A stretch of 64,000 nt of DNA, taken from contig NZ_CADFEN010000005.1 of the NCBI RefSeq assembly GCF_902833145.1, forward strand, positions 496,001 to 560,000, given 5' to 3'. Of the stretch, positions 17,123 through 25,381 are shown piece by piece. The DNA is from Burkholderia sp. BCC0506 (GTDB lineage: Bacteria > Pseudomonadota > Gammaproteobacteria > Burkholderiales > Burkholderiaceae). The position numbers were made by a program, and so were the translations under genes. The notes below the pieces were generated by a model. The model was not told the DNA's origin, did no database searches, and saw only the letters and a program-made list of their open reading frames with translations. How positions within the stretch are numbered: position 1 is the first letter of the stretch; every line of letters starts with the position of its first letter.

Positions 17123-19894
17123 CTAACGCTCCCGCACGGCGGACGGTTCGGCGACCAAAGGCGCCGTGGCCGATGCGCGGCAGGTACCGGGCAACGTCAC
17201 GTAACCGCGGCCGGAACGTTGCGCATCCGGTATCGCGTAATCGATCACGCACTGCTGGTCCTCGCGCGTGCCCCATTCGACGCGAATCTGCCCGTCGTTG
17301 TCGGCGCTGCGCACGAACAGCCGGCTACCTTGGCCCACCACGCCGAGCGCAGCGCCCGAGCGCGCGTCGACGGCGCGGGCCGCGAACGGCAGCGGTCGGC
17401 CGTCTTCGGTCTGTGCGTCGATCAGCAAGGCGCGCGCCCTCAACGTGTCGTACGGCAGCAGCACGATCGAACCCGCACGCGGCGCCACGCTGTTCGACAC
17501 CGTCTTCAGTTCCACATCCTCCGGAACGTCCTTCGGATCGATGTCGACGCGGTTCAGCTGATACGGAATCAGACTCGGCACGATCGCGTAACCGAACCGG
17601 TTGACACGTGCGCTCGTATTCGCCACCCGCGCGCCGCGCGCGTCCGGTGCATGCACGATACCGACCGTCTCGCTCAGCGTCGGCGCCGCGATCAGGCCGC
17701 CGCGATGCAGCACCAGGCCGCCCGTCGCATTCGCCGACGCCTGCTGATAGTCGCGCCCGAGCCCGATGTTCGCCGACAGCGACGTGGCCGGCATCTGATA
17801 GCCGACGCCGAAACTGCCCGACGATGCGCGGTGGTTACCGTCGTAGCTGGACGACAACGAGAACGATCCATCGCCCTGTTCGCCGAAGCGGCCGGCCAGG
17901 CTCGCGGTGGCGCTCGTGCCGGTGCTGCTGTCGTGCGTCATGAGCGTGCTGAAGGTCGGTGCACGGCGCGAGTTGCGTCCCAGCGGGATCGACAGGTTCA
18001 CGCTCACGAGCGTGCCCGATCCGCCGCCGTACCATGGATCGCGTGTGGACAGATTGCGTACGCGCTGCACCGACGTGGTCAGCGTCGCATCGCGCCATTG
18101 CGTGCTGTAGCCGATCGTGAACCCGATCGACTGCCCTTTGCCGGCCCAGTAGCTGAGTGCCGACCCGTTTGCATAGACGCTCCCCGCGCGCCCGATCTGC
18201 TGACTCACGTTGAGGTCGACCCGGTTGCGCAACCGTGGGAATGACGCGGCGTCCGCGCCCTGGGCGCTGCTGCCGTTCAGCAGCAGCGCGTCGCGCAGCC
18301 CCAGATAACCCTTCGTCGAGTAGCGATACGCGAGCAGCGAGAAGTTCGTGCCGCTGTTCGGCAGGTTCTTGCTGTACGACACGCGAATACTCGAACCGGT
18401 CTGGCGCTCGCTGCCGGACGGTTGGGCCCGCGAGACCGTGACGTCCGTCGCGAAGCCGCCGATCGACGTATTGAGCGCGACCCCCATCAGTACCGATTGA
18501 TAGCGGTTTGCAAACGCCGCGCCGCCGTAGGCGGTCACCGCGTTGCTGACGCCGCGCTGCACCGTGAACTGGCCGACGTACTGCGTGCCGATATCGCCGC
18601 CAAGTTCGATCGCGCGGCCGGCCATCGCGCTGAACCGCGTACTGCCAGGACGAAGCAATTGCACCGTCGTCGCGAACGGCACGACGAAGCTGCGCGTTTC
18701 GCCGTTGGCCTCGGTCACCGTCACGTTCAGGTCGCCGCCATAGCTCATCGCCTGCAGGTTGTCGATCGCGAACGGACCGGGCGCGACGGTCGTCTCGTGG
18801 ACCAGATATCCGCGCTGGTAGATCGACACCTTCGCGTTCGTCTGCGCGACGCCCCGCACGACCGGCGCGTAATAGCGCTGTTCGTCGGGCAGCATCCGGT
18901 CGTCGCTGGCGATCTGCACGCCGCGAAACGACACCGCATCGAACAGCGCGCCGCTCGTCGAACTCTCGCCCGCGAGCAACTGGGCCTGCCAGTCCGGCAA
19001 GTCGGTTTGCGCATACACGTAGCCGCGCTGGTAGCGCGCGCCACCGCGTTGCGACCAGGTCAGGTTGCCGTTGTGGCGAATCCGGAACCGGCCCGCGCTC
19101 GCGCCCATCGACAGGCCCGTGTAGAACTGCGTGAATTCGGCGCCGCCGGAGCGCGTCGTAAACACGCTGGCGTTGTAGTTCACCAACGCGGCAGGCACAC
19201 CGTTCGTCCAGTGCGCCGGATCGACGTAGGTGCTTTGGCTGGCCAGCCGCATGTAGAACTGCGGCACGGTCAGATACAGCTTCTGCTCGGCCGAGTCGAA
19301 CGACAACTGCGCGCCGGGCACGTAACGCGACAGTGGCGCGCAGATCAACCCGTCGGGCATCGGGTTCGGCGGCTGGCTGGCGTCCTGACCGCGTTCGCTG
19401 CGATCGAGATCGACACCGACGCGCCGCAGCAGCGCGCGGTCATAGCATGGCGAAACGTCGCCGTGCTCGTCGGGGCGAAACGTGATGTCCTCGATGCCGC
19501 GCCACTGCCCGTTGACGATCAGATCCGCGCGGTGCTGACCGGCCGCCACGCCGTTCGGGCGCTCGAACGGCGTCGTATCGATCGGCGCGCTGCCGGCCCC
19601 GACCATCAGCATCGAATCGTCGAAATGCGTCGCGCCGGAGGGCCGCGCATCGCGCGAGGCCTTCGGATCGTTACCCCGATCGATCGTCTCGGCCAGCGCG
19701 CTGACGCTTGCCGCCATCGCAATCGATGCGACTGCCGACGCGACTGCTCGCCGGCACGGATGTTGCGGAGCAAACGGCGCCGGACACGAAGCAAATGAAA
19801 AGGGAAAACCTGCTGGACGCCGCATGTCGAGTGTCGATACAGTTGTTTTGCATGACGAATCGATATCGCGTATTCGCGGCATCCGGTTCGGCAT
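17123..19894 (-). CDS. Fimbrial outer-membrane usher (PapC/FimD family)
   Basis: 923 aa. Forms the outer-membrane pore that assembles and exports pili. Visible parts: an N-terminal domain binding chaperone-subunit complexes (ADLIVNGQWRGIEDITFRPD, with the CYDRALLRRVGVDLD region), a 24-strand beta-barrel with internal plug, and C-terminal domains ending in CVIDYAIPDAQRSGRGYVTLPGTC, the conserved disulfide. The start is uncertain: an ATG at 19894 gives a long Arg/Pro-containing leader, while an internal methionine (MRRPAGFPFSF) would shorten it by 23 residues. Third gene of the operon. Confidence 0.92.
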   Translation of the reverse strand: MPNRMPRIRDIDSSCKTTVSTLDMRRPAGFPFSFASCPAPFAPQHPCRRAVASAVASIAMAASVSALAETIDRGNDPKASRDARPSGATHFDDSMLMVGAGSAPIDTTPFERPNGVAAGQHRADLIVNGQWRGIEDITFRPDEHGDVSPCYDRALLRRVGVDLDRSERGQDASQPPNPMPDGLICAPLSRYVPGAQLSFDSAEQKLYLTVPQFYMRLASQSTYVDPAHWTNGVPAALVNYNASVFTTRSGGAEFTQFYTGLSMGASAGRFRIRHNGNLTWSQRGGARYQRGYVYAQTDLPDWQAQLLAGESSTSGALFDAVSFRGVQIASDDRMLPDEQRYYAPVVRGVAQTNAKVSIYQRGYLVHETTVAPGPFAIDNLQAMSYGGDLNVTVTEANGETRSFVVPFATTVQLLRPGSTRFSAMAGRAIELGGDIGTQYVGQFTVQRGVSNAVTAYGGAAFANRYQSVLMGVALNTSIGGFATDVTVSRAQPSGSERQTGSSIRVSYSKNLPNSGTNFSLLAYRYSTKGYLGLRDALLLNGSSAQGADAASFPRLRNRVDLNVSQQIGRAGSVYANGSALSYWAGKGQSIGFTIGYSTQWRDATLTTSVQRVRNLSTRDPWYGGGSGTLVSVNLSIPLGRNSRRAPTFSTLMTHDSSTGTSATASLAGRFGEQGDGSFSLSSSYDGNHRASSGSFGVGYQMPATSLSANIGLGRDYQQASANATGGLVLHRGGLIAAPTLSETVGIVHAPDARGARVANTSARVNRFGYAIVPSLIPYQLNRVDIDPKDVPEDVELKTVSNSVAPRAGSIVLLPYDTLRARALLIDAQTEDGRPLPFAARAVDARSGAALGVVGQGSRLFVRSADNDGQIRVEWGTREDQQCVIDYAIPDAQRSGRGYVTLPGTCRASATAPLVAEPSAVRER

Positions 19895-19934
19895 GCTGGT
19901 TCGTGCCTCAAAGCCCGTTGCGTAGGCCGACGGA

Positions 19935-20714
19935 TCAGTCGGTCAGTTTTTTGGTTATCGTGCTGCGTCCGCCGTAGTCGTCGATGACCATGTAGCGGAC
20001 CGTCGCCGGCCGATGCGCACGCGCGCCGACACCCGGCAACGCGAAGCGCTCCGTACCGAACGGCGCCACCATGCCGCCACCGGCGGGCACGAACGTGCCG
20101 TCGATCTCGCCCTCCACCGACCCGAAGGAAACGTAGTAAGGCGTCGGATTGGAAACCTCGAGCGACACGCGGCGCTCGTTGTTGCGCTGCGGGTCGGCGG
20201 CCATCTTCCAGACCAGTTTGTCCGCCGCCAGGTCGACGTCGTTTGCGAGCGCGGCAGGTCGGTAAAACAACTTGATGCGCGTCCGAAATGCGAAACGCAG
20301 CATGTTGTCCTGGTCCTGCTCGGCCGCCGGCACCTCGAGCACGTTCAGCCAGAACACCGATTCGCGATCGGCGGGCAGCGGATCCTCCATCCGCGTAATG
20401 CGCAGCACGGCGCCTCGCCCCGCTTCGACGCGCGTGAGCGTCGGCGCGACGACGAACGGCGTGCGCATCTGCTCGGGCGGAACGTTCGCACGGCCGTCGT
20501 CGATCCAGCTCTGTGCGAGCACGGGCTGAGTTCCGGCGTTTTCCATCCGGACGGTCACGTCGCGGGTATGCTCGGGAAAAATCACCCGGGTACCGTTCAA
20601 CAGCAGTGCCGCCTGCGCCAGCGACGCGCAGGCGGCCCACGCCACGACGCTCGCCACGGCTTTACGATAAGGAATGCGAATAGACAAGATCATGGCGTGG
20701 AGCGGAAATGGCAT
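19935..20714 (-). CDS. Fimbrial periplasmic chaperone (PapD/FimC family), first copy
   Basis: 259 aa. Signal peptide to about residue 35 (ACASLAQA), then ALLLNGTRVIFPEHTRDVTVRMENAG, the classical first strands; RESVFWLNVLEVPA gives the interactive G1-strand neighbourhood and RIKLFYRP the conserved Lys/Arg subunit-docking cleft. Domain 2 has SNPTPYYVSFGSVEGEIDG. It lies 3 bp after the major pilin stop, so it is co-expressed and caps that pilin in the periplasm. Typical length. A methionine at residue 8 (MILSIRIP) is an alternative start. Confidence 0.92.
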   Translation of the reverse strand: MPFPLHAMILSIRIPYRKAVASVVAWAACASLAQAALLLNGTRVIFPEHTRDVTVRMENAGTQPVLAQSWIDDGRANVPPEQMRTPFVVAPTLTRVEAGRGAVLRITRMEDPLPADRESVFWLNVLEVPAAEQDQDNMLRFAFRTRIKLFYRPAALANDVDLAADKLVWKMAADPQRNNERRVSLEVSNPTPYYVSFGSVEGEIDGTFVPAGGGMVAPFGTERFALPGVGARAHRPATVRYMVIDDYGGRSTITKKLTD

Positions 20715-20717
20715 CGA

Positions 20718-21296
20718 TCAGTGGTAAGCGAGCGTATAGCGGATGAACGAGTTACCCGTACCGGTCCCGACCGTGCTCTTCGTCGACACATACGCAGCCG
20801 AATAGGTCAGCGTCGCAGTGTTGTTCGCGATCGTCGCGACCTGCGCGTCGGTCATGTTCTGCGGTTGCCCGAGCGTGATCTTGCCGCTCTTGCCGTTGCC
20901 CGCGTCGCTGATCTGGATCTCGACGCCATCCGCCGGCTTGGTGCCGATGAGCTTCAGGTTGCCGGTTGCCGGGTTGATGTTGACCGACACGGGATCGAAA
21001 TCGATCACGACCTTCGTGCCGTTGGTGCAACCCGTGTTACCGCCGATCTTCAGGTCGAACGTGACGGGCGTCGACGTCGCGCCGACCTTGTCGAACGTGC
21101 TCGGGCTGATGCGGTCGCCCAGTTGCACTTCCTGCCGGTTGCCCGGACCGGGCGCTTGGCCGTTGATGTTGCAGGTGACGTCGGAGATGCTGCCGTAGAA
21201 GGCGAGTTCGCCATCGAACGCGTGGGAGATCGACGGCACCAGTGCGGCACCGGCGATGGCAGCAGCAACACAACCCCGGACGAAATTCACTTTCAT
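20718..21296 (-). CDS. Major fimbrial subunit (type-1 pilin)
   Basis: 192 aa. Signal peptide MKVNFVRGCVAAAIAGAALVPSISHA, cut after residue 26. Mature pilin with FDGELAFYGSISDVTCNINGQ at the donor-strand end, Cys42 and a second Cys near GGNTGCTNGTK for the family disulfide, and the penultimate aromatic C-terminus RYTLAYH recognised by chaperones. AGAGGA precedes the ATG. First gene of the six-gene fimbrial operon (pilin, chaperone, usher, chaperone, haemagglutinin-like, tip-like), so the promoter should lie just upstream in the AT-rich region 21.3-21.7 kb. Confidence 0.92.
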   Translation of the reverse strand: MKVNFVRGCVAAAIAGAALVPSISHAFDGELAFYGSISDVTCNINGQAPGPGNRQEVQLGDRISPSTFDKVGATSTPVTFDLKIGGNTGCTNGTKVVIDFDPVSVNINPATGNLKLIGTKPADGVEIQISDAGNGKSGKITLGQPQNMTDAQVATIANNTATLTYSAAYVSTKSTVGTGTGNSFIRYTLAYH

Positions 21297-21694
21297 CTTT
21301 GATTCCTCTCAAAATGGATATCTTTCTCGAAACAGCCCGACCCACGTACGAACACTCGCCACGTCAATCGGATCGCCATATCCGGGACATGAAAATCAAT
21401 TTGACCCTGAGAATTGACGATCGCGCCATTCTATTTGACCGCCCTTATTCCCGATATCGTACGAGTAAGAAATATGAGATTCATTTTTTGCCGTGCCGAT
21501 ATCACGGCTCGACCGACCGAAACACGGCGTCGAGAGCGCGTTCCGGGAGGCGTCCGAGCGTCATACGGCGATTCGGCCAGATGGAATATGCCAATGAGGC
21601 AAATACATGGACGGTAAAACTGTTTAATTCGCCGTCAACGTCTCTCTCTCGACGCGGAGATTTGTGAACTTTCTTAACGCCCCGGGCCTGAAAT

Positions 21695-21708
21695 TAGGAT
21701 AAGTCCGA
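21695..21708. promoter_or_regulatory. RcsB-like box upstream of the fimbrial operon
   Basis: TAGGATAAGTCCGA matches about 11 of 14 positions of the enterobacterial RcsB consensus as I remember it and sits 399 bp upstream of the pilin start. LuxR/NarL-type response regulators commonly control fimbriae; the identity of any regulator is speculation. Confidence 0.25.
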
Positions 21709-21903
21709 ATATGCCCCCCCTGATTTCACATACGGAACAGTGTTGCTCCGTTTATCGCGGTTTTAATTCTTCAAAGGGGGTGCCGCCGCGCGGCTGTACC
21801 GCATCGGCCAGAGGGTCGGTAAAAGAGAATGAATGTCCGTCGTACTGCCGCAGGACCGCCGCCGGCATCGCGGGCCGGCACGCCGCGTACAACGCCCGCG
21901 CAT

Positions 21904-21932
21904 AAAAAAACGCCCGCTGCAAGCAGCGGGCG
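21904..21932 (-). terminator. Intrinsic terminator of the candidate sRNA
   Basis: CGCCCGCTG and CAGCGGGCG form a tight stem followed on the minus strand by TTTTTTT. Strong classical terminator. Confidence 0.8.
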
Positions 21933-21966
21933 CGAATCCCAGTCAAGGAGGTGTCACACGAACTAC
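21904..21966 (-). ncRNA. Candidate ~60-nt sRNA with anti-Shine-Dalgarno segment
   Basis: A short minus-strand unit: promoter at 21973-22001, predicted start near 21966, a single-stranded stretch containing CACCTCCTT (identical to the 16S rRNA anti-Shine-Dalgarno tail), then a 9-10-bp GC stem (CGCCCGCTG/CAGCGGGCG) and seven T residues ending at 21904. It lies beyond the kgtP terminator, so it is probably its own transcript. Such a molecule could mask ribosome-binding sites. No expression evidence; the call rests on promoter, motif and terminator occurring together. Confidence 0.5.
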
Positions 21967-21972
21967 GGGCTC

Positions 21973-22001
21973 AGGATAAGAGCATCGGCGGCGGCGAACA
22001 A
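21973..22001 (-). promoter_or_regulatory. Sigma-70-like promoter of the candidate sRNA
   Basis: On the minus strand: -35 TTGTTC (21996-22001), a 17-bp spacer, -10 TATCCT (21973-21978). Correct spacing and close hexamers in a GC-rich genome make this a credible promoter reading left toward the terminator at 21904. Confidence 0.5.
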
Positions 22002-22013
22002 CGAAGCGATTGT

Positions 22014-22025
22014 GATATCGATATC
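22014..22025. promoter_or_regulatory. 12-bp palindrome GATATCGATATC
   Basis: Perfect palindrome, 12 bp upstream of the -35 of the candidate sRNA promoter. Possible operator or activator site; no regulator is suggested by neighbours. Confidence 0.3.
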
Positions 22026-22075
22026 GCACGTGCCTCGATGAGCTTGCGCGCGCGCCAGCCAACTCGTTCCCGATG

Positions 22076-22110
22076 AAAAAACGGCGCGCCGCCTGCGTGG
22101 CGGAGCGCCG
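22076..22110 (-). terminator. Intrinsic terminator of kgtP
   Basis: CGGCGC and CCGCC pair with GCGCCG and GGCGG around a TGCGT loop; on the minus strand a T6 run follows. Lies about 55 bp beyond the kgtP stop. Confidence 0.8.
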
Positions 22111-22165
22111 TCGTGCTGCGTGTCGAGACGGACACCGGGCCGCGCCGGCCGGGCCGCCCCGCCGA

Positions 22166-23470
22166 TCACGGTTCGTGACGCAGATACCCCTCCTTGCTCG
22201 GATCGCGCATCCGCCACGATACGATCAGCGAGATCGCGCACAGCGCGGTCACGTACCAGTAGAAGGTTTCCTCGCTGCCGATCGACTTGAACCACAACGC
22301 GACGTACTCGGCCGAACCGCCGAAGATCGCGTTCGCCACCGCATACGACAGGCCGACGCCCATCGCGCGCACTTCCGGCGGGAACATCTCGGCCTTGATG
22401 AGACCGCTGATCGACGTGTAGAAGCTGACGATCGCCAGCGCCACCGTGATCAGCACGAACGCGGCCACCGGGCTCGTCACGTCCTTCAGCGCATGCATCA
22501 GCGGCACCGTGCCGATCACCGCGAACGCACCGAACAGGATCATCGACGTGCGGCGGCCGATCTTGTCGGACAGCGCGCCGAACACCGGCTGCATCAGCAT
22601 GTAGACGAGCAGCGCCACCGTCATCACGTTGCTGGCCGTCTTCGCATGCATGCCGGCCGTGTTCACGAGGTACTTCTGCATGTACGTCGTGAACGTATAG
22701 AAGATCAACGAGCCGCCGGCCGTGAAGCCGACCACCGTGAAGAACGCGCCCTTGTGCTGCCACACGCCGCGGATCGTGCCGGCGTCCTTCTTGTCGCGCG
22801 ATGCGCTCGTCGACGTCTCGTCGAGCGATTTGCGCAGGTACAGCGAGATCAGCGCGGCCGCCGCGCCGACCACGAACGGAATGCGCCAGCCCCACGCCTT
22901 CAGTTCGCCGGCCGACAGCGTCTGCTGCAGGATCACGAGCACCAGCAGCGCACACAGCTGGCCGCCGATCAGCGTCACGTACTGGAACGACGCGAAGAAG
23001 CCGCGACGGCCCTTCAGCGCGACTTCACTCATGTAGGTCGCGCTCGTCCCGTACTCGCCGCCCACCGACAGCCCCTGGAACAGGCGCGCGACCAGCAGCA
23101 GCGCCGGCGCGAGCGCACCGATCTGCGCATAGGTCGGCAGCACCGCGATCACGAGCGACCCGCCGCACATCATCAGCACCGAGATCATCATCGCCGTGCG
23201 ACGGCCGTGACGGTCGGCGATACGGCCGAACAGCCAGCCGCCGATCGGACGCATCAGGAAACCGGCCGCGAACACGCCGGCCGTGTTCAGCAGTTGCGTC
23301 GTCGTGTTGCCGCTCGGGAAGAACGCCGGCGCGAAGTACAGCGCGCAGAACGAGTAGATGTAGAAGTCGAACCACTCGACGAGGTTGCCCGACGAGGCGC
23401 CGACAATGGCGAACACGCGCCGCCGGGTGTCATGCGCGGACAGCGCAGCTTGGTCGGTCTGGACGTCCAT
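22166..23470 (-). CDS. kgtP: 2-oxoglutarate/H+ symporter, MHS-family MFS carrier (KgtP-like)
   Basis: 434 aa, 12 predicted transmembrane helices. It closely follows E. coli KgtP as I remember it: [20 protein letters not shown] in TM1, [21 protein letters not shown] in the TM2-TM3 loop (the MFS signature), [20 protein letters not shown] in TM4-5, and [20 protein letters not shown] late. Imports 2-oxoglutarate with protons for use as carbon source. The start at 23470 ([18 protein letters not shown]) aligns with the KgtP N-terminus; an upstream in-frame start at 23542 adds 24 unlikely residues. Single-gene transcript with its own terminator. Confidence 0.92.
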   Translation of the reverse strand: MDVQTDQAALSAHDTRRRVFAIVGASSGNLVEWFDFYIYSFCALYFAPAFFPSGNTTTQLLNTAGVFAAGFLMRPIGGWLFGRIADRHGRRTAMMISVLMMCGGSLVIAVLPTYAQIGALAPALLLVARLFQGLSVGGEYGTSATYMSEVALKGRRGFFASFQYVTLIGGQLCALLVLVILQQTLSAGELKAWGWRIPFVVGAAAALISLYLRKSLDETSTSASRDKKDAGTIRGVWQHKGAFFTVVGFTAGGSLIFYTFTTYMQKYLVNTAGMHAKTASNVMTVALLVYMLMQPVFGALSDKIGRRTSMILFGAFAVIGTVPLMHALKDVTSPVAAFVLITVALAIVSFYTSISGLIKAEMFPPEVRAMGVGLSYAVANAIFGGSAEYVALWFKSIGSEETFYWYVTALCAISLIVSWRMRDPSKEGYLRHEP

Positions 23471-23650
23471 GGATTGGTCTGTTCCTTTTAGTGCTTTCTG
23501 GGCGAGACGGCTGGAGCCGCCGCGTGCGGTCGCGCGTGGCACCGGTTCCGGCGCACGGCGCTACGGGATTTTAGCGAAATGTAAAGTAACGAGCGCTCCG
23601 GGTTCGTCCCGATGTAGAAAATTTTTCTCCCGCCTTGCGCGCGTCATATG

Positions 23651-23674
23651 AAAACGCCAGCCCTCCGGCTGGCG
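23651..23674 (-). terminator. Intrinsic terminator of the prkA-yeaH-spoVR operon
   Basis: CGCCAGCC and GGCTGGCG pair around a 4-nt loop, followed by TTTT on the minus strand. About 30 bp beyond the SpoVR stop. Confidence 0.75.
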
Positions 23675-23705
23675 TCCGATGCAAACATTTTTCAAGCCGC
23701 GACGA

Positions 23706-25229
23706 TCACACACGCACCTCGGGCGGCACGTAGCGGCACTCGTAGCGCTTGCGAACGGTACCGGCCTCGTCGACGCTTTCCAGGTACACGTCGAACTGCC
23801 AGAGCCGCGCCATGTGCTTGAGCACTTCGTCGCTGTCGTTGGACAGGTGGCGGTTGTCGGTCATGAAGTGACGCAGCGTGAGGCTACGGTCGCCGCGCGT
23901 GTTGACGGCCCACACCTGGATGTTCGGCTCGCGGTGATGGATGTCGTACTGCCGCGACAACGCCTGCCGCACGTACTGGTAGCCTGAATCGTCGTGGATC
24001 GCCGATACCTCGAGCGAATCGCGCATGTCGTCGTCGAGCACCGAGAAGAGCCGCATCTCGCGGATCAGGTTCGGCGACAGGTACTGCGCGATGAAACTCT
24101 CGTCCTTGAAGTTGCGCATCGCGTAGTGCATCGCCGGCAGCCACGGCGTGCCCGCGATCTCCGGAAACCACTTGTAGTCTTCCTCCGTCGGCGCTTCGCA
24201 GATCCTTCGGATGTCGCTCATCATCGAGAAACCGAGCGCATACGGGTTGATCCCGCTGTAGTACGGCTTCGTGACGGGCGGCTGGTAGACCACGTTGCTG
24301 TGCGAGTGCAGGAACTCCATCATGAAGCCGTCTTCCAGCTTCCCCTGGTTGTACAGCGTGTTGAGCAGCGTGTAGTGCCAGAACGTCGCCCAGCCTTCGT
24401 TCATCACCTGCGTTTGCCGCTGCGGGTAGAAATACTGGCCGATCTTGCGCACGATGCGGATCACTTCCCGCTCCCACGGTTCGAGCAGCGGCGCATTCTT
24501 CTCCGCGAAATACAGCAGGTTCTCCTGCGGCTCGGGCGGATAGCGGTCTTCCTGCTCTTCCATCAGCTCCGGCTTCTTGCCCGGCAGCGTGCGCCACAGT
24601 TCGTTCACCTGCGACTGCAGGTACGCCTCGCGCTCGCGCCGCAGCGCCGCTTCCTTCGACAGCGACGGTTTCTGCGGCCGCTTGTAGCGATCGACGCCGT
24701 AATTCATCAGCGCATGGCACGAGTCGAGCAGCTCCTCGACGCGGTCGAGCCCGTAACGCTCCTCGCATTCCGCGACGTAGTTCTTCGCGTACACGAGATA
24801 GTCGATGATCGCGTGCGCGTCGGTCCACAGCCGGAACAGGTAGTTGCCCTTGAAGAACGAGTTGTGCCCGTACGCCGCGTGCGCGATGACGAGCGCCTGC
24901 ATCGTCATCGTGTTCTCTTCCATCAGATACGCGATGCACGGGTTCGAATTGATGACGATTTCGTAAGCCAGGCCCATCTGGCCGCGGCGATAGCTCTTCT
25001 CGGTCGCGAGGAAGTGCTTGCCGAACGACCAGTGACGGTAGTTGACGGGCATCCCGACCGACGCGTACGCATCCATCATCTGCTCGGCGCTGATCAGCTC
25101 GAGCTGGATCGGGTAGATGTCGAGCTCGTATTGTTCGGCGACCTGCGAGATGTGCGTGTCGTATTCCTCGAGCAATTCGAACGTCCAGTCGGACGGGCAC
25201 GGCAGTGGCTTGCGTTCGGCAACGTTCAT
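23706..25229 (-). CDS. SpoVR family protein (YcgB-like)
   Basis: 507 aa from the ATG at 25229, which is preceded by AGGA with normal spacing and gives the length of E. coli YcgB (510 aa). An in-frame ATG at 25385 overlaps the YeaH stop (ATGA) and would add a 52-residue Pro/Gly-rich leader; either start may be used. The conserved SpoVR core is obvious: SAEQMMDAYASVGMPVNYRH, GLAYEIVINSNPCIAYLMEE, YGHNSFFKGNYLF, QTQVMNEGWATFWHYTLLN. The His/Glu-rich pattern suggests a metal-dependent fold, but the biochemical role is unknown. In non-sporulating bacteria it travels with PrkA and YeaH, as here. Confidence 0.9.
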   Translation of the reverse strand: MNVAERKPLPCPSDWTFELLEEYDTHISQVAEQYELDIYPIQLELISAEQMMDAYASVGMPVNYRHWSFGKHFLATEKSYRRGQMGLAYEIVINSNPCIAYLMEENTMTMQALVIAHAAYGHNSFFKGNYLFRLWTDAHAIIDYLVYAKNYVAECEERYGLDRVEELLDSCHALMNYGVDRYKRPQKPSLSKEAALRREREAYLQSQVNELWRTLPGKKPELMEEQEDRYPPEPQENLLYFAEKNAPLLEPWEREVIRIVRKIGQYFYPQRQTQVMNEGWATFWHYTLLNTLYNQGKLEDGFMMEFLHSHSNVVYQPPVTKPYYSGINPYALGFSMMSDIRRICEAPTEEDYKWFPEIAGTPWLPAMHYAMRNFKDESFIAQYLSPNLIREMRLFSVLDDDMRDSLEVSAIHDDSGYQYVRQALSRQYDIHHREPNIQVWAVNTRGDRSLTLRHFMTDNRHLSNDSDEVLKHMARLWQFDVYLESVDEAGTVRKRYECRYVPPEVRV

Positions 25230-25381
25230 ACGCGCTTCCTTTTGCCCGGAACCGGGCAAGTCGGCGGCCGGCGGCGGCGGTTCGGCCTGCCCGCGTTGCT
25301 GCGGTGCGGCAGGGCCGGCCGTGTCGTCGCCGGAAGGGCGCGGCTCGTAGCCGCGCGACTCGTTGTGCAGATGGCGGGTCG

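Larger units (their letters stand above)
21297..22165. other. 870-bp region between kgtP and the fimbrial operon
   Basis: No protein gene I trust. From right to left it holds the kgtP terminator (22076-22110), a 12-bp palindrome (22014-22025), a minus-strand promoter with a short candidate RNA (21904-21966), and an AT-rich stretch (21300-21720) expected to contain the fimbrial promoter. A 14-bp site like an RcsB/NarL-family half-palindrome pair lies at 21695-21708. Confidence 0.6.

Noticed and set aside
21951-22073. Short GTG ORF right after AAGGAGGT on the plus strand
   Set aside because: The GTG is too close to the Shine-Dalgarno, the 40-aa product has no features, and the same bases make better sense as an anti-Shine-Dalgarno on the minus strand.
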